Shown here in pieces: positions 42,961 to 51,989 of a stretch of DNA of 64,000 nucleotides (position 1 is its first letter; every line of letters starts with the position of its first letter). Where the stretch lies: positions 1,302,001 to 1,366,000 of the forward strand of contig NZ_AP027059.1 of assembly GCF_030295325.1 (NCBI RefSeq), read 5' to 3'. The stretch comes from Haliovirga abyssi (GTDB taxonomy: Bacteria; Fusobacteriota; Fusobacteriia; Fusobacteriales; Haliovirgaceae). A program made the translations under genes and the position numbers. Below the pieces are notes generated by a model. The model made no database searches, was not told the origin of the DNA, and saw nothing but the letters and a program-made list of their open reading frames with translations.

Positions 42961-45780
42961 TTAGCTTACCATTAATAATGGTGTATCATAAGTCGATATT
43001 GGCATTATTTTAAATTCATATCCTTTTTCATCTATATTTCTTTCTTTTTTTATTGAGCCTAAAATTATATTTTTATCTAATAGGTCTATTCCATAATCTT
43101 TTCTTTTATATTCTTCTATTTCAATTTGATTTTTTATATCTGTTCCTAATTCAAATTCATCTATCTTTATATATTCTGTCATTTTATCTTCATTAAAACT
43201 TTTTCTATTATTTGTATTTGATAATATACTTATTTCTCCACTTGATTCTTTTTTATCTTCATAGCTTCCTTTTAGTTGGTTGTAATTATTATAACCTTCT
43301 GCTATTGAAACTTTTATACTAAAATCTAACCCTATTAATTTTCCAACTGTATATTTACCAAAAATATCCTTTCTATCTGAAAATTTAAATTGTATCTCTA
43401 CTTTATCAAATCCTATATTTTTAACTTTATAATATTTACTTATATCTATATTATCTAATCTATTTCCTATCTCTTTTTTATCAAAAGTATTCAATTCTTT
43501 TAATAAATAACTCTTTAAATCTTCTGAATTACTTAATTCACCCAATGTTATATCTAATTTTAATATCTCTTCCTTTAATTTTTTTATCTTATTATCGTCA
43601 AACTTCCACTCTAATTCGTCATATCCTCTATAATTTGATTTACTCATTTTTATCTTAGATGATAAAAAATCACTTAATAATAAATTTACTATATAATCAT
43701 AGCTATATTCTTCTACTAATTCTCCTTCTTCATTTAAGTAAGTGGCAAATTTACATTCAAATGAATACTCTTTTAACACCTCTTCTGGATAATTTGAACT
43801 TTTTTTCAATTTATTTGATTTTGTTTTATAGATATATTCTATTAGGTTTTTATTGATTTTATAGTTATCTTGTATGTTTTTTATTATTTGTAATAAATTT
43901 ACAAAATAATTCTTCTCTACGTTACTTATTGTATTATAAAATTCTTCAAACTCCTTTTTCTCTTTTTTATTCAATTCTTCTTTTTCCCACTTTGATAATA
44001 ATTCATTATATATTATTATTATCTCATTAGAAAAATTAGTTGAATAAACTCCTGGAGTAATTGAATAGCCTCCTGAGGAAATTAATGTATTGTATAATAT
44101 TAAATTTTTACTCTTTATTTTATAACCTTCTCCTATATTCTCCAATTTATAATTTTTCATATTACAATCTAATATTGCTTCTGAATTATCTTTCTTTTTA
44201 TTTATTTCTACTCTTTCTTCATTTAATATTTCTCCTGATGTCTCCTTTAATAAATAGATAAAATCTGATTCTTTTACTTTTATTCTATTCCCATCTTTAT
44301 CTTCTATTTCCAGTCTGTTTTCTGCAACTTCTCCTATTACATCTCCTTTTTCTGTTATATATCCTATCTCTTTTAATCCATTATATACTCGTTTGTAGTT
44401 TGAATCTTTTAAAAATTGAAATAATACTCCTATAGCTGCTCCTATTCCTAAAGCTATTAATCCTGGTAATACTCCTGTCCCTAATAGTACTCCTCCTATT
44501 AATTCATATGCTACTCCTATACTTATATTCTTTACTGTCTCTACTGTTATCTCTCCTGCATTTTTATATTTCTTATCTATATCATCATATGTAAATTCTA
44601 CATAATCTTTTATATTTGAATCTTTTGAATAAAATACTGCTCCTTTTTCTCCATATAATAATCCACTTAATCCTGATAAATCTCCTCCTTCATTTAATCC
44701 TACAAATCTTATATTGCTGTCTTTATTCTCAAATTTTATTTTACTATATAACAATTGTAATACATCCATCTCATCTGGTAATATCTCTTTTTTACTATTT
44801 TTACTTCCTTTATAGGCTATTACTATCTCTTGCTCTTTTTTTAATACCAATACTTTAAAATCTGTATTTGACATATTAAATTTTCTTATTAAGCTTATTT
44901 CTTGTGTTCCTGACTTCTCTTTTTCCCTTAACTCTTTATACTCCTTTTCTGTTAACTCTTTTTCTAATTCCCCTACTAATTTTTTATCCTTAACTCCTCC
45001 TATATTTTTTCCTAATAATCCTCCTGTTGATACAGCAGATAATGCCCAATTTTTTCCTCCGCCTTTATTTACTGCTGTTGATATATCTTTTACCTGACTT
45101 CCTGTAGGTATTAAACTTAATATAGCTTTTTCACTACCATCCAATATATCTTTTTTTACACTCTTTTCTAATAATTTAAAACCACTTTCTACTCCCTCTT
45201 CTGCAAATTTTAAATTTACTCCTATTGGTATTAAATTACTTGCTACATCTACTACTGTCATTGCTATTTTTAATTTTGCTTGTTTTTCTTTTGATTTCTC
45301 TATCTCTTCTCTTGTGGGATATAACTTTGGTCTATTACTTTTACTGTCTTTTCCTGTTAATTCACACATTCCATCATATAAGCTATCTTTAAAATTTGAT
45401 ATTACTTTATATTGATCTGCTCCGTATATTACTTCCCAGTCTTTTAATTCTTTCCCTTTCCCCGATATGTCTTCTATACATTCCATTCCTAATCCTGATC
45501 TCTTTCTCATTGCTGTTTTTCCTTGGATTTTATCTTTATCTGTTATGCTGTTTTCATCTTTTACTCCTGGCATGTAGATATATTTTTCGAATTCTCCTTT
45601 TTCATTTTTTCTTATAAATGATTTTGGCGTTAGTAGGTCTTTTAGTTTATTTTTTCCGTTATTTTTTATCTTTACTGTAGAGTCTTTTAAATTAACAAAC
45701 TGCCAATCTAAATTTGCTAAATTACTAAATACTAATAATTCTTTATCAGTTATTTTATTATTTGTTGTTTCATTTACCAT
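42961..45780 (-). CDS. truncated paralogue of the DUF4280 tip protein (N-terminal module)
   Basis: About 939 residues. The first ~860 are highly similar to the 36420-41303 product, including the lipase-like segment (IVIAYKGSKNSKKEILPDE) and the hydrophobic pair. An internal deletion of ~80 residues then joins TDIKNQIEIE directly to EYKRKDYGID, and after the shared ISTY it diverges into DTPLLMVS and stops. LysM and the DUF4280 tip are absent. Some residues differ near the N-terminus (about 30-90). It is preceded by its own partner gene (18-base gap). It is an orphan N-terminal module: either a recombination donor or decaying. Start chosen at the ATG equivalent to that of the full copy. Confidence 0.85.
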   Translation of the reverse strand: MVNETTNNKITDKELLVFSNLANLDWQFVNLKDSTVKIKNNGKNKLKDLLTPKSFIRKNEKGEFEKYIYMPGVKDENSITDKDKIQGKTAMRKRSGLGMECIEDISGKGKELKDWEVIYGADQYKVISNFKDSLYDGMCELTGKDSKSNRPKLYPTREEIEKSKEKQAKLKIAMTVVDVASNLIPIGVNLKFAEEGVESGFKLLEKSVKKDILDGSEKAILSLIPTGSQVKDISTAVNKGGGKNWALSAVSTGGLLGKNIGGVKDKKLVGELEKELTEKEYKELREKEKSGTQEISLIRKFNMSNTDFKVLVLKKEQEIVIAYKGSKNSKKEILPDEMDVLQLLYSKIKFENKDSNIRFVGLNEGGDLSGLSGLLYGEKGAVFYSKDSNIKDYVEFTYDDIDKKYKNAGEITVETVKNISIGVAYELIGGVLLGTGVLPGLIALGIGAAIGVLFQFLKDSNYKRVYNGLKEIGYITEKGDVIGEVAENRLEIEDKDGNRIKVKESDFIYLLKETSGEILNEERVEINKKKDNSEAILDCNMKNYKLENIGEGYKIKSKNLILYNTLISSGGYSITPGVYSTNFSNEIIIIYNELLSKWEKEELNKKEKKEFEEFYNTISNVEKNYFVNLLQIIKNIQDNYKINKNLIEYIYKTKSNKLKKSSNYPEEVLKEYSFECKFATYLNEEGELVEEYSYDYIVNLLLSDFLSSKIKMSKSNYRGYDELEWKFDDNKIKKLKEEILKLDITLGELSNSEDLKSYLLKELNTFDKKEIGNRLDNIDISKYYKVKNIGFDKVEIQFKFSDRKDIFGKYTVGKLIGLDFSIKVSIAEGYNNYNQLKGSYEDKKESSGEISILSNTNNRKSFNEDKMTEYIKIDEFELGTDIKNQIEIEEYKRKDYGIDLLDKNIILGSIKKERNIDEKGYEFKIMPISTYDTPLLMVS

Positions 45781-45797
45781 TTTTAACATCATCTCCT

Positions 45798-46865
45798 TTA
45801 TTTTTTATTATTATTTACATAAATATAATCTAAAACCCTTTCATATCCGATATCTTTTAATTTATCATATTTCTTTAACTTATATCCATTATCTAACCAA
45901 GAAGAATATCTAACTTTCACTTTTCCTTCAGAATAAACTTCACTTATATATTGAGCATTATACTTATTTATCCCCTTATGACTCAAACTTCCCTTAATTA
46001 TACTATTCATTCTTTTTATTAAATCTTCTTCACTCATTTTCTTTACTTCTGCTCCTAATTTATTACTCATCTCTTCCCTTAATTTCATTGGTGGTAAATA
46101 TACTGTTTCTCCTTCTACTTTTACCTTTTCATCTGGCGTTATAAATATTTCCCTTTTATATTTCCTATAACTTGGTGCTAATACCCTCTCATCTATAAAT
46201 ATTACTCCCATTTCTAAATATTTAAATAACCCTTCTTCCTTTAAATAGTTTATCATTTCATATATCTCTTTTCTCCTCTTCTCTTTCTCCTCTTCATTAT
46301 CTATCTTATCAAATATGTAAATATATAAAGTTAATAGTATTCTGTTATGTTTTGGATCTTTTTTTATTCTATCTCTTACTTCTTTTAAACTCTTTGATTT
46401 ATAACCTGCCCACCAACTACCATCTCCTGTTACTTCATGTGCTACATCTACTTTTAATCTTACTCTATTTCCAAATATCTCTTTTACTTTTGGTAATAAA
46501 TATTTTTCTGTATCATCATTTCTATTTATATAGCTATAATCATCTCCTGATTCTTTATCTAACATCCCAAATAACCCTATATCTACACTTGCACTCCCTT
46601 CATAATATTTATCCCTTATACCATTTTTTAGTTTTGATTTCGGATATATTCTCGCTTGATAAAATTTATCTTTATATGCTTTTCTTATCCCTATTCTGTC
46701 TACTATAAACTCTTCTCCATATTTCTTTAATAGACTTTTCTCTATTTGCTTCCTTACCTTTTCTGCTTTTCCTCCTCCTTGTACTCCTATGAATTTTGGA
46801 ACTAAATATACCATTACTAAGACTATTATTGCTAATACTATTCCTCTTGCTTGTTTTTCTGTCAT
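45798..46865 (-). CDS. single-TM membrane protein, paralogous partner of the truncated copy
   Basis: 355 residues, paralogue of 41330-42406. The N-terminal anchor (IVLAIIVLVMVYLVPKFIGV) and the first ~100 residues are nearly identical, as is the segment MGVIFIDERVLAPSYRKYKR to KVEGETVYLPPMKLREEMS. The region ~105-190 (ESGDDYSYINRNDDTEKYLL onward) and the C-terminal 60 residues differ strongly. Variable segments flanked by constant ones are expected of specificity-determining immunity or adaptor proteins. ATG behind AAAGGAGAAAAAGA, same as its paralogue. Confidence 0.75.
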   Translation of the reverse strand: MTEKQARGIVLAIIVLVMVYLVPKFIGVQGGGKAEKVRKQIEKSLLKKYGEEFIVDRIGIRKAYKDKFYQARIYPKSKLKNGIRDKYYEGSASVDIGLFGMLDKESGDDYSYINRNDDTEKYLLPKVKEIFGNRVRLKVDVAHEVTGDGSWWAGYKSKSLKEVRDRIKKDPKHNRILLTLYIYIFDKIDNEEEKEKRRKEIYEMINYLKEEGLFKYLEMGVIFIDERVLAPSYRKYKREIFITPDEKVKVEGETVYLPPMKLREEMSNKLGAEVKKMSEEDLIKRMNSIIKGSLSHKGINKYNAQYISEVYSEGKVKVRYSSWLDNGYKLKKYDKLKDIGYERVLDYIYVNNNKK

Positions 46866-47417
46866 TCTTTTTCTCCTTTCTAATTTTCTTATATTTATTT
46901 TATCTCTGTTTTTATATTCATTTTCCTTTAGCAGATGTTTTTAATTTTTTTATATCTATTTAGATTATTTTATCTCTGTTTTTACCTCTTCATTTCTTTG
47001 TCTTGATACAAAGAAACGAAGCAAAGAAAAATCAAGAAGCTAAAAAACTCGTTCGCTTTAGAGGAGGACGCTCTCTCAGACAGTTTTAGCTTCGGGAGAT
47101 TTTATGATAAAAAAGCTATAAATCTTTTAATTGATTTATTTTTTCAATTTTATTTATTAGTTTAGCAAGCTTTTGCTGTCTTCTTTTTCGCTTTTTTCTC
47201 ACAAAATCTTATCTTTTTGATTTTTTATAACTTTTTTTATTAATTATTTTTCATGAAATTGAGATGTTATAATATGATTCTTTTTTGAACTGAAATACAA
47301 TTTTTAAACTCTATTCCGTTTCTAAAACAAATCTTTTTGTCTCTTTTCTGTATATTATTATATCATTTTTGGGAAATTTTGGGTATGTTTTTTTTATTAA
47401 TTTGCAAATTTATAATT
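46866..47417 (-). repeat. duplicated intergenic spacer of ~550 bp, copy B
   Basis: No gene. Second copy of 42407-42960, with inverted repeats at 46993-47016 and 47036-47049/47082-47093. The hairpin loop reads GAGGAGGACG here and AAGGTGCACG in copy A, inside otherwise matching flanks. Confidence 0.85.
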
Positions 47418-48047
47418 TTAACTTACCATTAATAATGGTGTATCATAAGTCGATATCGGCATTATTTTAAATTCATATCCTTTTTCATCTATATTTCTTT
47501 CTTTTTTTATTGAGCCTAAAATTATATTCTCATTTAATAAATCTATTCCATAATCTTTCCTTTTATATTCTTCTATTTCAATTTGATTTTTTATATCTGT
47601 TCCTAATTCAAATTCATCTATCTTTATATATTCTGTCATTTTTTCTTCATTAAAACTTTTTCTATTATTTGTATTTGATAATATAGTTATTTCTCCACTT
47701 GATTCTTTTTTATCTTCGTAGCTTCCTTTTAGTTGGTTGTAATTATTATAACCTTCTAATACTGAGGCTCTTATTGAAAAATATGCTCCTATTAAATCTT
47801 TAGCTTCATCTTTCCCTAATACATCTTTTATACCTGAAAACTTAAATTATAACTCTACTTTATAAAATTCAACATTTACTCTATAAGATACCATTGTCCA
47901 AAGTTTTGTCTTTATTTTTAATAAAATTCCATTCTCAACTTTTTCCTCACCTCTTATTTTAAATTTCTGGGATAATAACCAATTTTTAAAATTTTCGACC
48001 ACTTCTTCAAAATCTTCTTTTTTTAATTCAATTACTCTTTTTTGCAT
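47418..48047 (-). pseudogene. third, stop-interrupted remnant of the DUF4280-protein family
   Basis: Reading from ATG 48045-48047 (behind GGAGGGTTTAAAAA), 66 codons end in TAA at 47847-47849. The same frame continues as FKFSGIKDVLGKDEAKDLIG and YNNYNQLKGSYEDKKESSGE into a 73-codon segment nearly identical to the end of the truncated copy, finishing STYDTPLLMVS. The intact paralogue has KVEIQFKF where this has KVEL-stop-FKF, so one CAA-to-TAA change would explain the stop. The first ~100 residues (MQKRVIELKKEDFEEVVENF onward) are divergent from the paralogues. Read-through or a functional 66-residue protein cannot be excluded. Confidence 0.75.
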
Positions 48048-48126
48048 TTTTTAAACCCTCCATTATAATTAAAATATATTTTTTTCTTATCTTATCTCAA
48101 GATTTATCAATCCTTTTTTTACAAAA

Positions 48127-48158
48127 GATTAGCACTAACAAAACTGCTAGCACTAATC
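48127..48158 (-). terminator. hairpin after the 51-residue gene
   Basis: GATTAGTGCTA pairs with TAGTGCTAATC (11 bp including G-U pairs), followed on the minus strand by TTTTGTAAAAAAAGG. A probable intrinsic terminator with an imperfect T run, 14 bases after the small gene. Confidence 0.6.
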
Positions 48159-48171
48159 TTTTCCTCATCCT

Positions 48172-48327
48172 CTATTTCTTTATACTCGCTGTTTCTAATG
48201 TAGATTTTATTGTGATTTTCCCTGATTTTATTTCATCTTTTTTTATACCATTTAAATTCAATATTAACGCAACTAAAATAATCAACGAAAATATTATAAC
48301 CCTACTCCAATCAAATTTATTCTCCAT
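48172..48327 (-). CDS. small single-TM protein (51 aa)
   Basis: Read directly from the minus strand: ATG 48325-48327 behind AAAGGAGAAAGTA, TAG at 48172-48174. The sequence starts MENKFDWSRVIIFSLIILVA; one transmembrane helix (about residues 8-27) is followed by a short basic exterior tail with GKITIKSTLETAS. It lies 23 bases after the PP2C gene and is followed by a hairpin. No family recognised. Its place beside a membrane PP2C suggests a small membrane partner, which is inference. Confidence 0.72.
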   Translation of the reverse strand: MENKFDWSRVIIFSLIILVALILNLNGIKKDEIKSGKITIKSTLETASIKK

Positions 48328-48350
48328 TACTTTCTCCTTTCTTTATTTTT

Positions 48351-49175
48351 TTATCTTTTTTCCACCATTATTATTGTTGCATTATCTTGCCCTGATATTC
48401 TTTTATCTTCTATTTCTAGCATTATTTCTTCTGTTACTATTTCAGGATTTATCTTCTTTGATACATAATTTAATATCTCTTCTTCTGTCAAACTTTTATA
48501 TACTCCATCACTACATAAAATTACTTTATCTCCTTTTAATAATTCTATCCCATTTTCATTATAGTCTATCTCATGAAAATTTTTATATCCTAAATAACTT
48601 GTTAATCTTTCTCGCTTAGAATTTGAAAAATATTCGCTTCTACTTATTTCTCCTGCTTTATATCTACTTAATAACACTTTGCTGTATGTATGCACATTAT
48701 TTAGTAAATTTATCTCTTTATTTCTATACAAATATATATGACTATCTCCTATACTTACCCAATAAAGTTTATTATTATACATGTAACAAGATACTAATGT
48801 TGTTCCCATTTTACTATCCATACTAACTTTTAACAATTTATCATTTGCTATGTACGACGTGTTTATAAAAAATTGCCCTATATTTTGCAAGTTATATACT
48901 TTTACAAATTCTTCTAAAAATGTTTCTACTGCTATTTTACTAGCTAATTTTCCATTTAAAAATCCACCCATTCCATCTGCTAATACTGCTAACAAACCAT
49001 TGTCTGAATTTATTACTGAATAATTATCTTCTTGCTCATTTCTTTCTCCTAATATTTGTGAACTCCCTACTAATATCTTTAATTTTGATTTTCTATTTCG
49101 AAAATAAATTATAAGAATAGAGATTGATATTATTAAAGTAAATAGAAAATATATCAATTGATTTATTTTAAACAT
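48351..49175 (-). CDS. membrane-anchored PP2C-type protein phosphatase (PppA-like role)
   Basis: 274 residues. An N-terminal transmembrane helix (LIYFLFTLIISISILIIYF) is followed by a complete PP2C domain: RNEQEDNYSV, VLADGMGGFLNGKLAS, WVSIGDSHIYLYR, VILCSDGVYKSLTEEE and SGQDNATIIMVEK. All metal-binding Asp positions are kept, so it should be an active Mn/Mg-dependent Ser/Thr phosphatase, unlike the PP2C-TPR protein at 34149. It would reverse the kinase encoded at 33301. ATG behind CCTAAGGAGAAG. Confidence 0.9.
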   Translation of the reverse strand: MFKINQLIYFLFTLIISISILIIYFRNRKSKLKILVGSSQILGERNEQEDNYSVINSDNGLLAVLADGMGGFLNGKLASKIAVETFLEEFVKVYNLQNIGQFFINTSYIANDKLLKVSMDSKMGTTLVSCYMYNNKLYWVSIGDSHIYLYRNKEINLLNNVHTYSKVLLSRYKAGEISRSEYFSNSKRERLTSYLGYKNFHEIDYNENGIELLKGDKVILCSDGVYKSLTEEEILNYVSKKINPEIVTEEIMLEIEDKRISGQDNATIIMVEKR

Positions 49176-49213
49176 ATTCTTCTCCTTAGGAACAGATTAA
49201 AAATAACATTTCA

Positions 49214-49280
49214 ATTTTGTTATAAAATACACAATAATATTGTTTTTTTTAATATTCTTTAAGAGTTTTTATAACAAAAT
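49214..49280 (-). promoter_or_regulatory. 14 bp inverted repeat in the leader of the PP2C gene
   Basis: ATTTTGTTATAAAA (49214-49227) and TTTTATAACAAAAT (49267-49280) are perfect reverse complements 39 bases apart, with a smaller dyad ACAATAATATTGT between them. On the PP2C mRNA this could fold into a long hairpin ~40 bases before the start codon, or be a two-site operator. Confidence 0.55.
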
Positions 49281-49343
49281 ATGAGAAACTTATTTTTTAA
49301 ACGTTCTTTAATATTTTTTCTGAAACAAAATTATAATACTGAT

Positions 49344-49375
49344 GTTACACAAATTAATATAATAAAATGTGTAAC
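49344..49375 (-). terminator. hairpin after the FHA gene
   Basis: GTTACACA/TGTGTAAC with a 16-base AT-rich loop, 15 bases after the FHA stop codon. It lacks a T run, so termination would be weak. It may instead be an operator or processing site. Confidence 0.4.
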
Positions 49376-49389
49376 AACAATTATATTCT

Positions 49390-49932
49390 TTAAATATTTT
49401 CTCCTACATTCTCCCATTCAAAATAATCTCCACATAATGGTACAAAGATAAACTTACTTTTTCCCATCTCTATTACATCATAACCATTTAACTCTGTTGG
49501 AGTGTAAATCGCTTCTGTACTTTTATAAATTATCCCTCTCCCTTCTCCTGGGATTAATATGAAATTCCTCTCTTTTGGATTATAACTTATTATCGCATGA
49601 TTTCTTCTTGATATTGCACTATCTCCTTGTATTTGAATGTGCATCTCTTCTGAACGTCCTATAAAGTTTTTTTCACTTTTTATTTGATAATCATTTCCTT
49701 TATCTGGACCCTCTATACAAGTCAACCACCCTACTACGTAGTCTTCTGTTCCTTCATCACTCCAAATTGCTTGCGTTCTCATATCATTATTTTCTTTTTG
49801 TCTCACTGCCCTTTCTGGTCTTGATTTTTCCTTTGACTTTTTCGCTACTGGTGCTGTCTCTGAACAATATGGACACTCCTCAAATTTTTCCGAATTAAAT
49901 AGATGCCCATTATCACATTTTTTCATTTTCAT
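49390..49932 (-). CDS. zinc-ribbon FHA-domain protein
   Basis: 180 residues. The N-terminus has a zinc-ribbon-like knuckle (KKCDNGHLF and EECPYCSE), a basic linker, then an FHA domain at about residues 80-165: NFIGRSEEMHIQIQGDSAIS with the GR pair and RRNHAIISY with the conserved S/R/H core. FHA domains bind phosphothreonine peptides, so this is a reader for the locus kinase, like Fha1/TagH in type VI systems. It is co-transcribed with a second FHA gene 21 bases upstream. ATG behind AACAGGAGGAAT. Confidence 0.87.
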   Translation of the reverse strand: MKMKKCDNGHLFNSEKFEECPYCSETAPVAKKSKEKSRPERAVRQKENNDMRTQAIWSDEGTEDYVVGWLTCIEGPDKGNDYQIKSEKNFIGRSEEMHIQIQGDSAISRRNHAIISYNPKERNFILIPGEGRGIIYKSTEAIYTPTELNGYDVIEMGKSKFIFVPLCGDYFEWENVGENI

Positions 49933-49953
49933 TTTTTTATTCCTCCTGTTTTT

Positions 49954-50562
49954 TTATTTTAATAATAATTTTGTATTTGCTAAATATATTATATCTCCTG
50001 TTTCCACTTTGTGTAATTCTCCTGGATATATTTTATATCTTTCTTCTTCTCCTTTTTTCAATCCGCTTCCATTTGATGAACCTATATCTTCAAAATACCA
50101 GCATGAATTTGTATAATTCATCACTCCATGTTGTCTACTTACTAATGAAGAATATTTTTCTTCTGATAAATCTATATCTACATTTTCTTCACTTGTATTT
50201 TTTCCTATTAATAATGAAATTTTACCTTCTAAATCCCATTTCTTTGTTTTTTTACCTGATTCATCCAATAAATATATACTTTTTATTTTACTTTTAACTT
50301 TTTTATTTGATTTTTTTAAGATTAATTTACTTATCACAATTAATAATATATATCCAACTATAGTAACTCCTAGTGCCATAATATTTTTGTATAATATATT
50401 TAAATATATTACTGATAATCCTACTAACATATAGACTATATCTATTATTTTGATTTTTTTAAGTTTTTTGGTTTTCTTTAGTTTCTTACTTTTTATTATA
50501 TTCTCATTTGCATGCTTTTCTATTTTTTTCAATATGAAATATTCTTTTATTCTCCTTATCAT
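49954..50562 (-). CDS. membrane-anchored FHA-domain protein
   Basis: 202 residues. A basic N-terminus and two transmembrane helices (IVYMLVGLSVIYLNILY and IMALGVTIVGYILLIVISKL) precede a cytoplasmic FHA domain at about residues 110-200, with ISLLIGKNTSEENVDIDLSE, SSLVSRQHGVMNY and FEDIGSSNGSGLK, all canonical phospho-Thr pocket residues. It would recruit phosphorylated partners to the inner membrane. ATG behind AAAGGGAGGAT. Confidence 0.88.
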   Translation of the reverse strand: MIRRIKEYFILKKIEKHANENIIKSKKLKKTKKLKKIKIIDIVYMLVGLSVIYLNILYKNIMALGVTIVGYILLIVISKLILKKSNKKVKSKIKSIYLLDESGKKTKKWDLEGKISLLIGKNTSEENVDIDLSEEKYSSLVSRQHGVMNYTNSCWYFEDIGSSNGSGLKKGEEERYKIYPGELHKVETGDIIYLANTKLLLK

Positions 50563-50653
50563 TTTTTTATCCTCCCTTTGTCTTTTGAGTTCTCTCGGAA
50601 AATATAGAACTCTTAAAATATTTATTGCACTATTCCACCTCTAAATCTACCCC

Positions 50654-50683
50654 TGTAAGGGCAATTCATGAATTGCCCCTACA
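50654..50683. repeat. REP-like palindrome
   Basis: A 30-base near-perfect palindrome, TGTAAGGGCAATTCATGAAT then TGCCCCTACA, between the J-protein and FHA genes. It is much richer in G+C than its surroundings. Its form (GGGGCAATTCATGAATTGCCCC-like) is that of dispersed REP/MITE-type palindromes I recall from many bacterial genomes. There is only one copy in this window. Confidence 0.7.
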
Positions 50684-50705
50684 AGAACAAATCTGTTCAA
50701 AAATT

Positions 50706-51143
50706 TTATTTTTTAAAAGCTCCATTAAAAAAATTATCAAACATATCATTTGTATTTACTTTCCTTACATCATCTTTTTTTCTACTTGCTTTTTTATCTC
50801 CTGTATCTGGATTAAATCCAAAAAAGTTTTCAAAATTTTTACTAAAATCATCCATATTAAATCCTTGATTTCCTGTGTTCCTTTTTCTCTGTTTAGTTGA
50901 CTTATTATTTACACTTTCATTCTTTTTACTACCTCCTTCCAATATTCTATTATATTCTTTTCTCTTTTTTTCATCTGATAATATTTCATATGCTTTTTGC
51001 ACTCGAAAGAATATTTCCTTTGCCTTTTCATTATTTCCATTTCTATCTGGATGATATTTCATTGCTAACTTTCTGTACGCTTTTTTTATTTCAGTTAATT
51101 CACTTGTTTTTTCTACTCCTAACGTCTTATAGTGATTTCCCAT
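50706..51143 (-). CDS. J-domain protein (DnaJ-like co-chaperone)
   Basis: 145 residues. Residues 4-68 are a standard J domain: [29 protein letters not shown] with the HPD tripeptide, and [19 protein letters not shown]. The rest is a Gly/Phe/Asn-Lys linker without the DnaJ zinc or substrate domains, so it is a specialised J protein. Its natural partner is probably the Hsp70/actin-fold ATPase two genes upstream (51990-54575), implying chaperone-assisted assembly within this locus. ATG behind GGAGGAGATAAT. Confidence 0.92.
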   Translation of the reverse strand: MGNHYKTLGVEKTSELTEIKKAYRKLAMKYHPDRNGNNEKAKEIFFRVQKAYEILSDEKKRKEYNRILEGGSKKNESVNNKSTKQRKRNTGNQGFNMDDFSKNFENFFGFNPDTGDKKASRKKDDVRKVNTNDMFDNFFNGAFKK

Positions 51144-51154
51144 ATTATCTCCTC

Positions 51155-51961
51155 CTACTCTACTATTATTCTCGTTGCTCTTCTTCTCCCTGTTTTTTCT
51201 ACTCGTTCTTCTTTGCCTATGTTTTTAGATATTTTCAATAAATGATTATAAATATCTATATTTTCCAATTCATCTATTTTCTTTTTCAACTTTCTCTCTA
51301 AATATACATTAATCGCTTTCCTACTAACTTCTTTGCCATTTAATATATTCATTCCAAATGATATGTCTATGCTTTGTTCTCCTTTTCTTACTAAAACATC
51401 TCCAAATTTATCCAATATCTCTTTTTTTAAACTATTCCCACTTATTGTTGAATATTTTACATTTATAATATTCAACATATTATATTCTACTGAATAATCC
51501 ATTAAATTTTCATAACTATCTCTTAATAATGCTCCCTCTCTCAATTTATACCTTCCTAATTCTATTTCATTTTTATTCTCATCCCTCTCTTTTATTTCAT
51601 CTTTATTTTTACTTTTTTCTTTTAATTCTTCTATTACTACTTCGCCATTTAAATATCCATAATCTTTATCTTCTGTTTTTTCTTCTAATACCAATTTTAT
51701 CTGCATCTCTTTATTTGTTTTTTCATAACTTATCTTTTCTTCTTTTTTTAAGTATAATATTCCTTTATTTATTTTTAATATTCCAGGTGAAATTATTAGC
51801 TCCTCATCTTTTACTTTAATTTCAAACCCTACTATTATCCCATCACTATAATCTGAAAAATATATCTCAAACATTTCTCGTGGATAATCTCTTAATTCTT
51901 CTAACATCTCTTTTTTTAATATTCTTCCTTTTTTAAATTCTGGATATTTTAATAATATCAA
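51155..51961 (-). CDS. unrecognised locus protein, putative baseplate-like component
   Basis: 268 residues, cytosolic, beta-rich in the first half ([40 protein letters not shown]) with a pattern that recalls the N-termini of phage tail or baseplate proteins (a YSDGI-G-PGI-G-Y series). The second half is charged and helical, with a basic end ([14 protein letters not shown]). I do not recognise the family. It starts at TTG (51959-51961) behind GGGAGGATAGAAGA and is 11 bases upstream of the J-protein gene. The structural role is inference from the neighbouring VgrG-like and DUF4280 genes. Confidence 0.6.
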   Translation of the reverse strand: MILLKYPEFKKGRILKKEMLEELRDYPREMFEIYFSDYSDGIIVGFEIKVKDEELIISPGILKINKGILYLKKEEKISYEKTNKEMQIKLVLEEKTEDKDYGYLNGEVVIEELKEKSKNKDEIKERDENKNEIELGRYKLREGALLRDSYENLMDYSVEYNMLNIINVKYSTISGNSLKKEILDKFGDVLVRKGEQSIDISFGMNILNGKEVSRKAINVYLERKLKKKIDELENIDIYNHLLKISKNIGKEERVEKTGRRRATRIIVE

Positions 51962-51989
51962 TCTTCTATCCTCCCATTTTTTCCTTTTT

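Noticed and set aside
36420-48047. Insertion-sequence-driven duplication
   Set aside because: No transposase gene, terminal inverted repeats with target duplication, or integrase was found around the copies. The repeated spacer carries hairpins but no enzyme.
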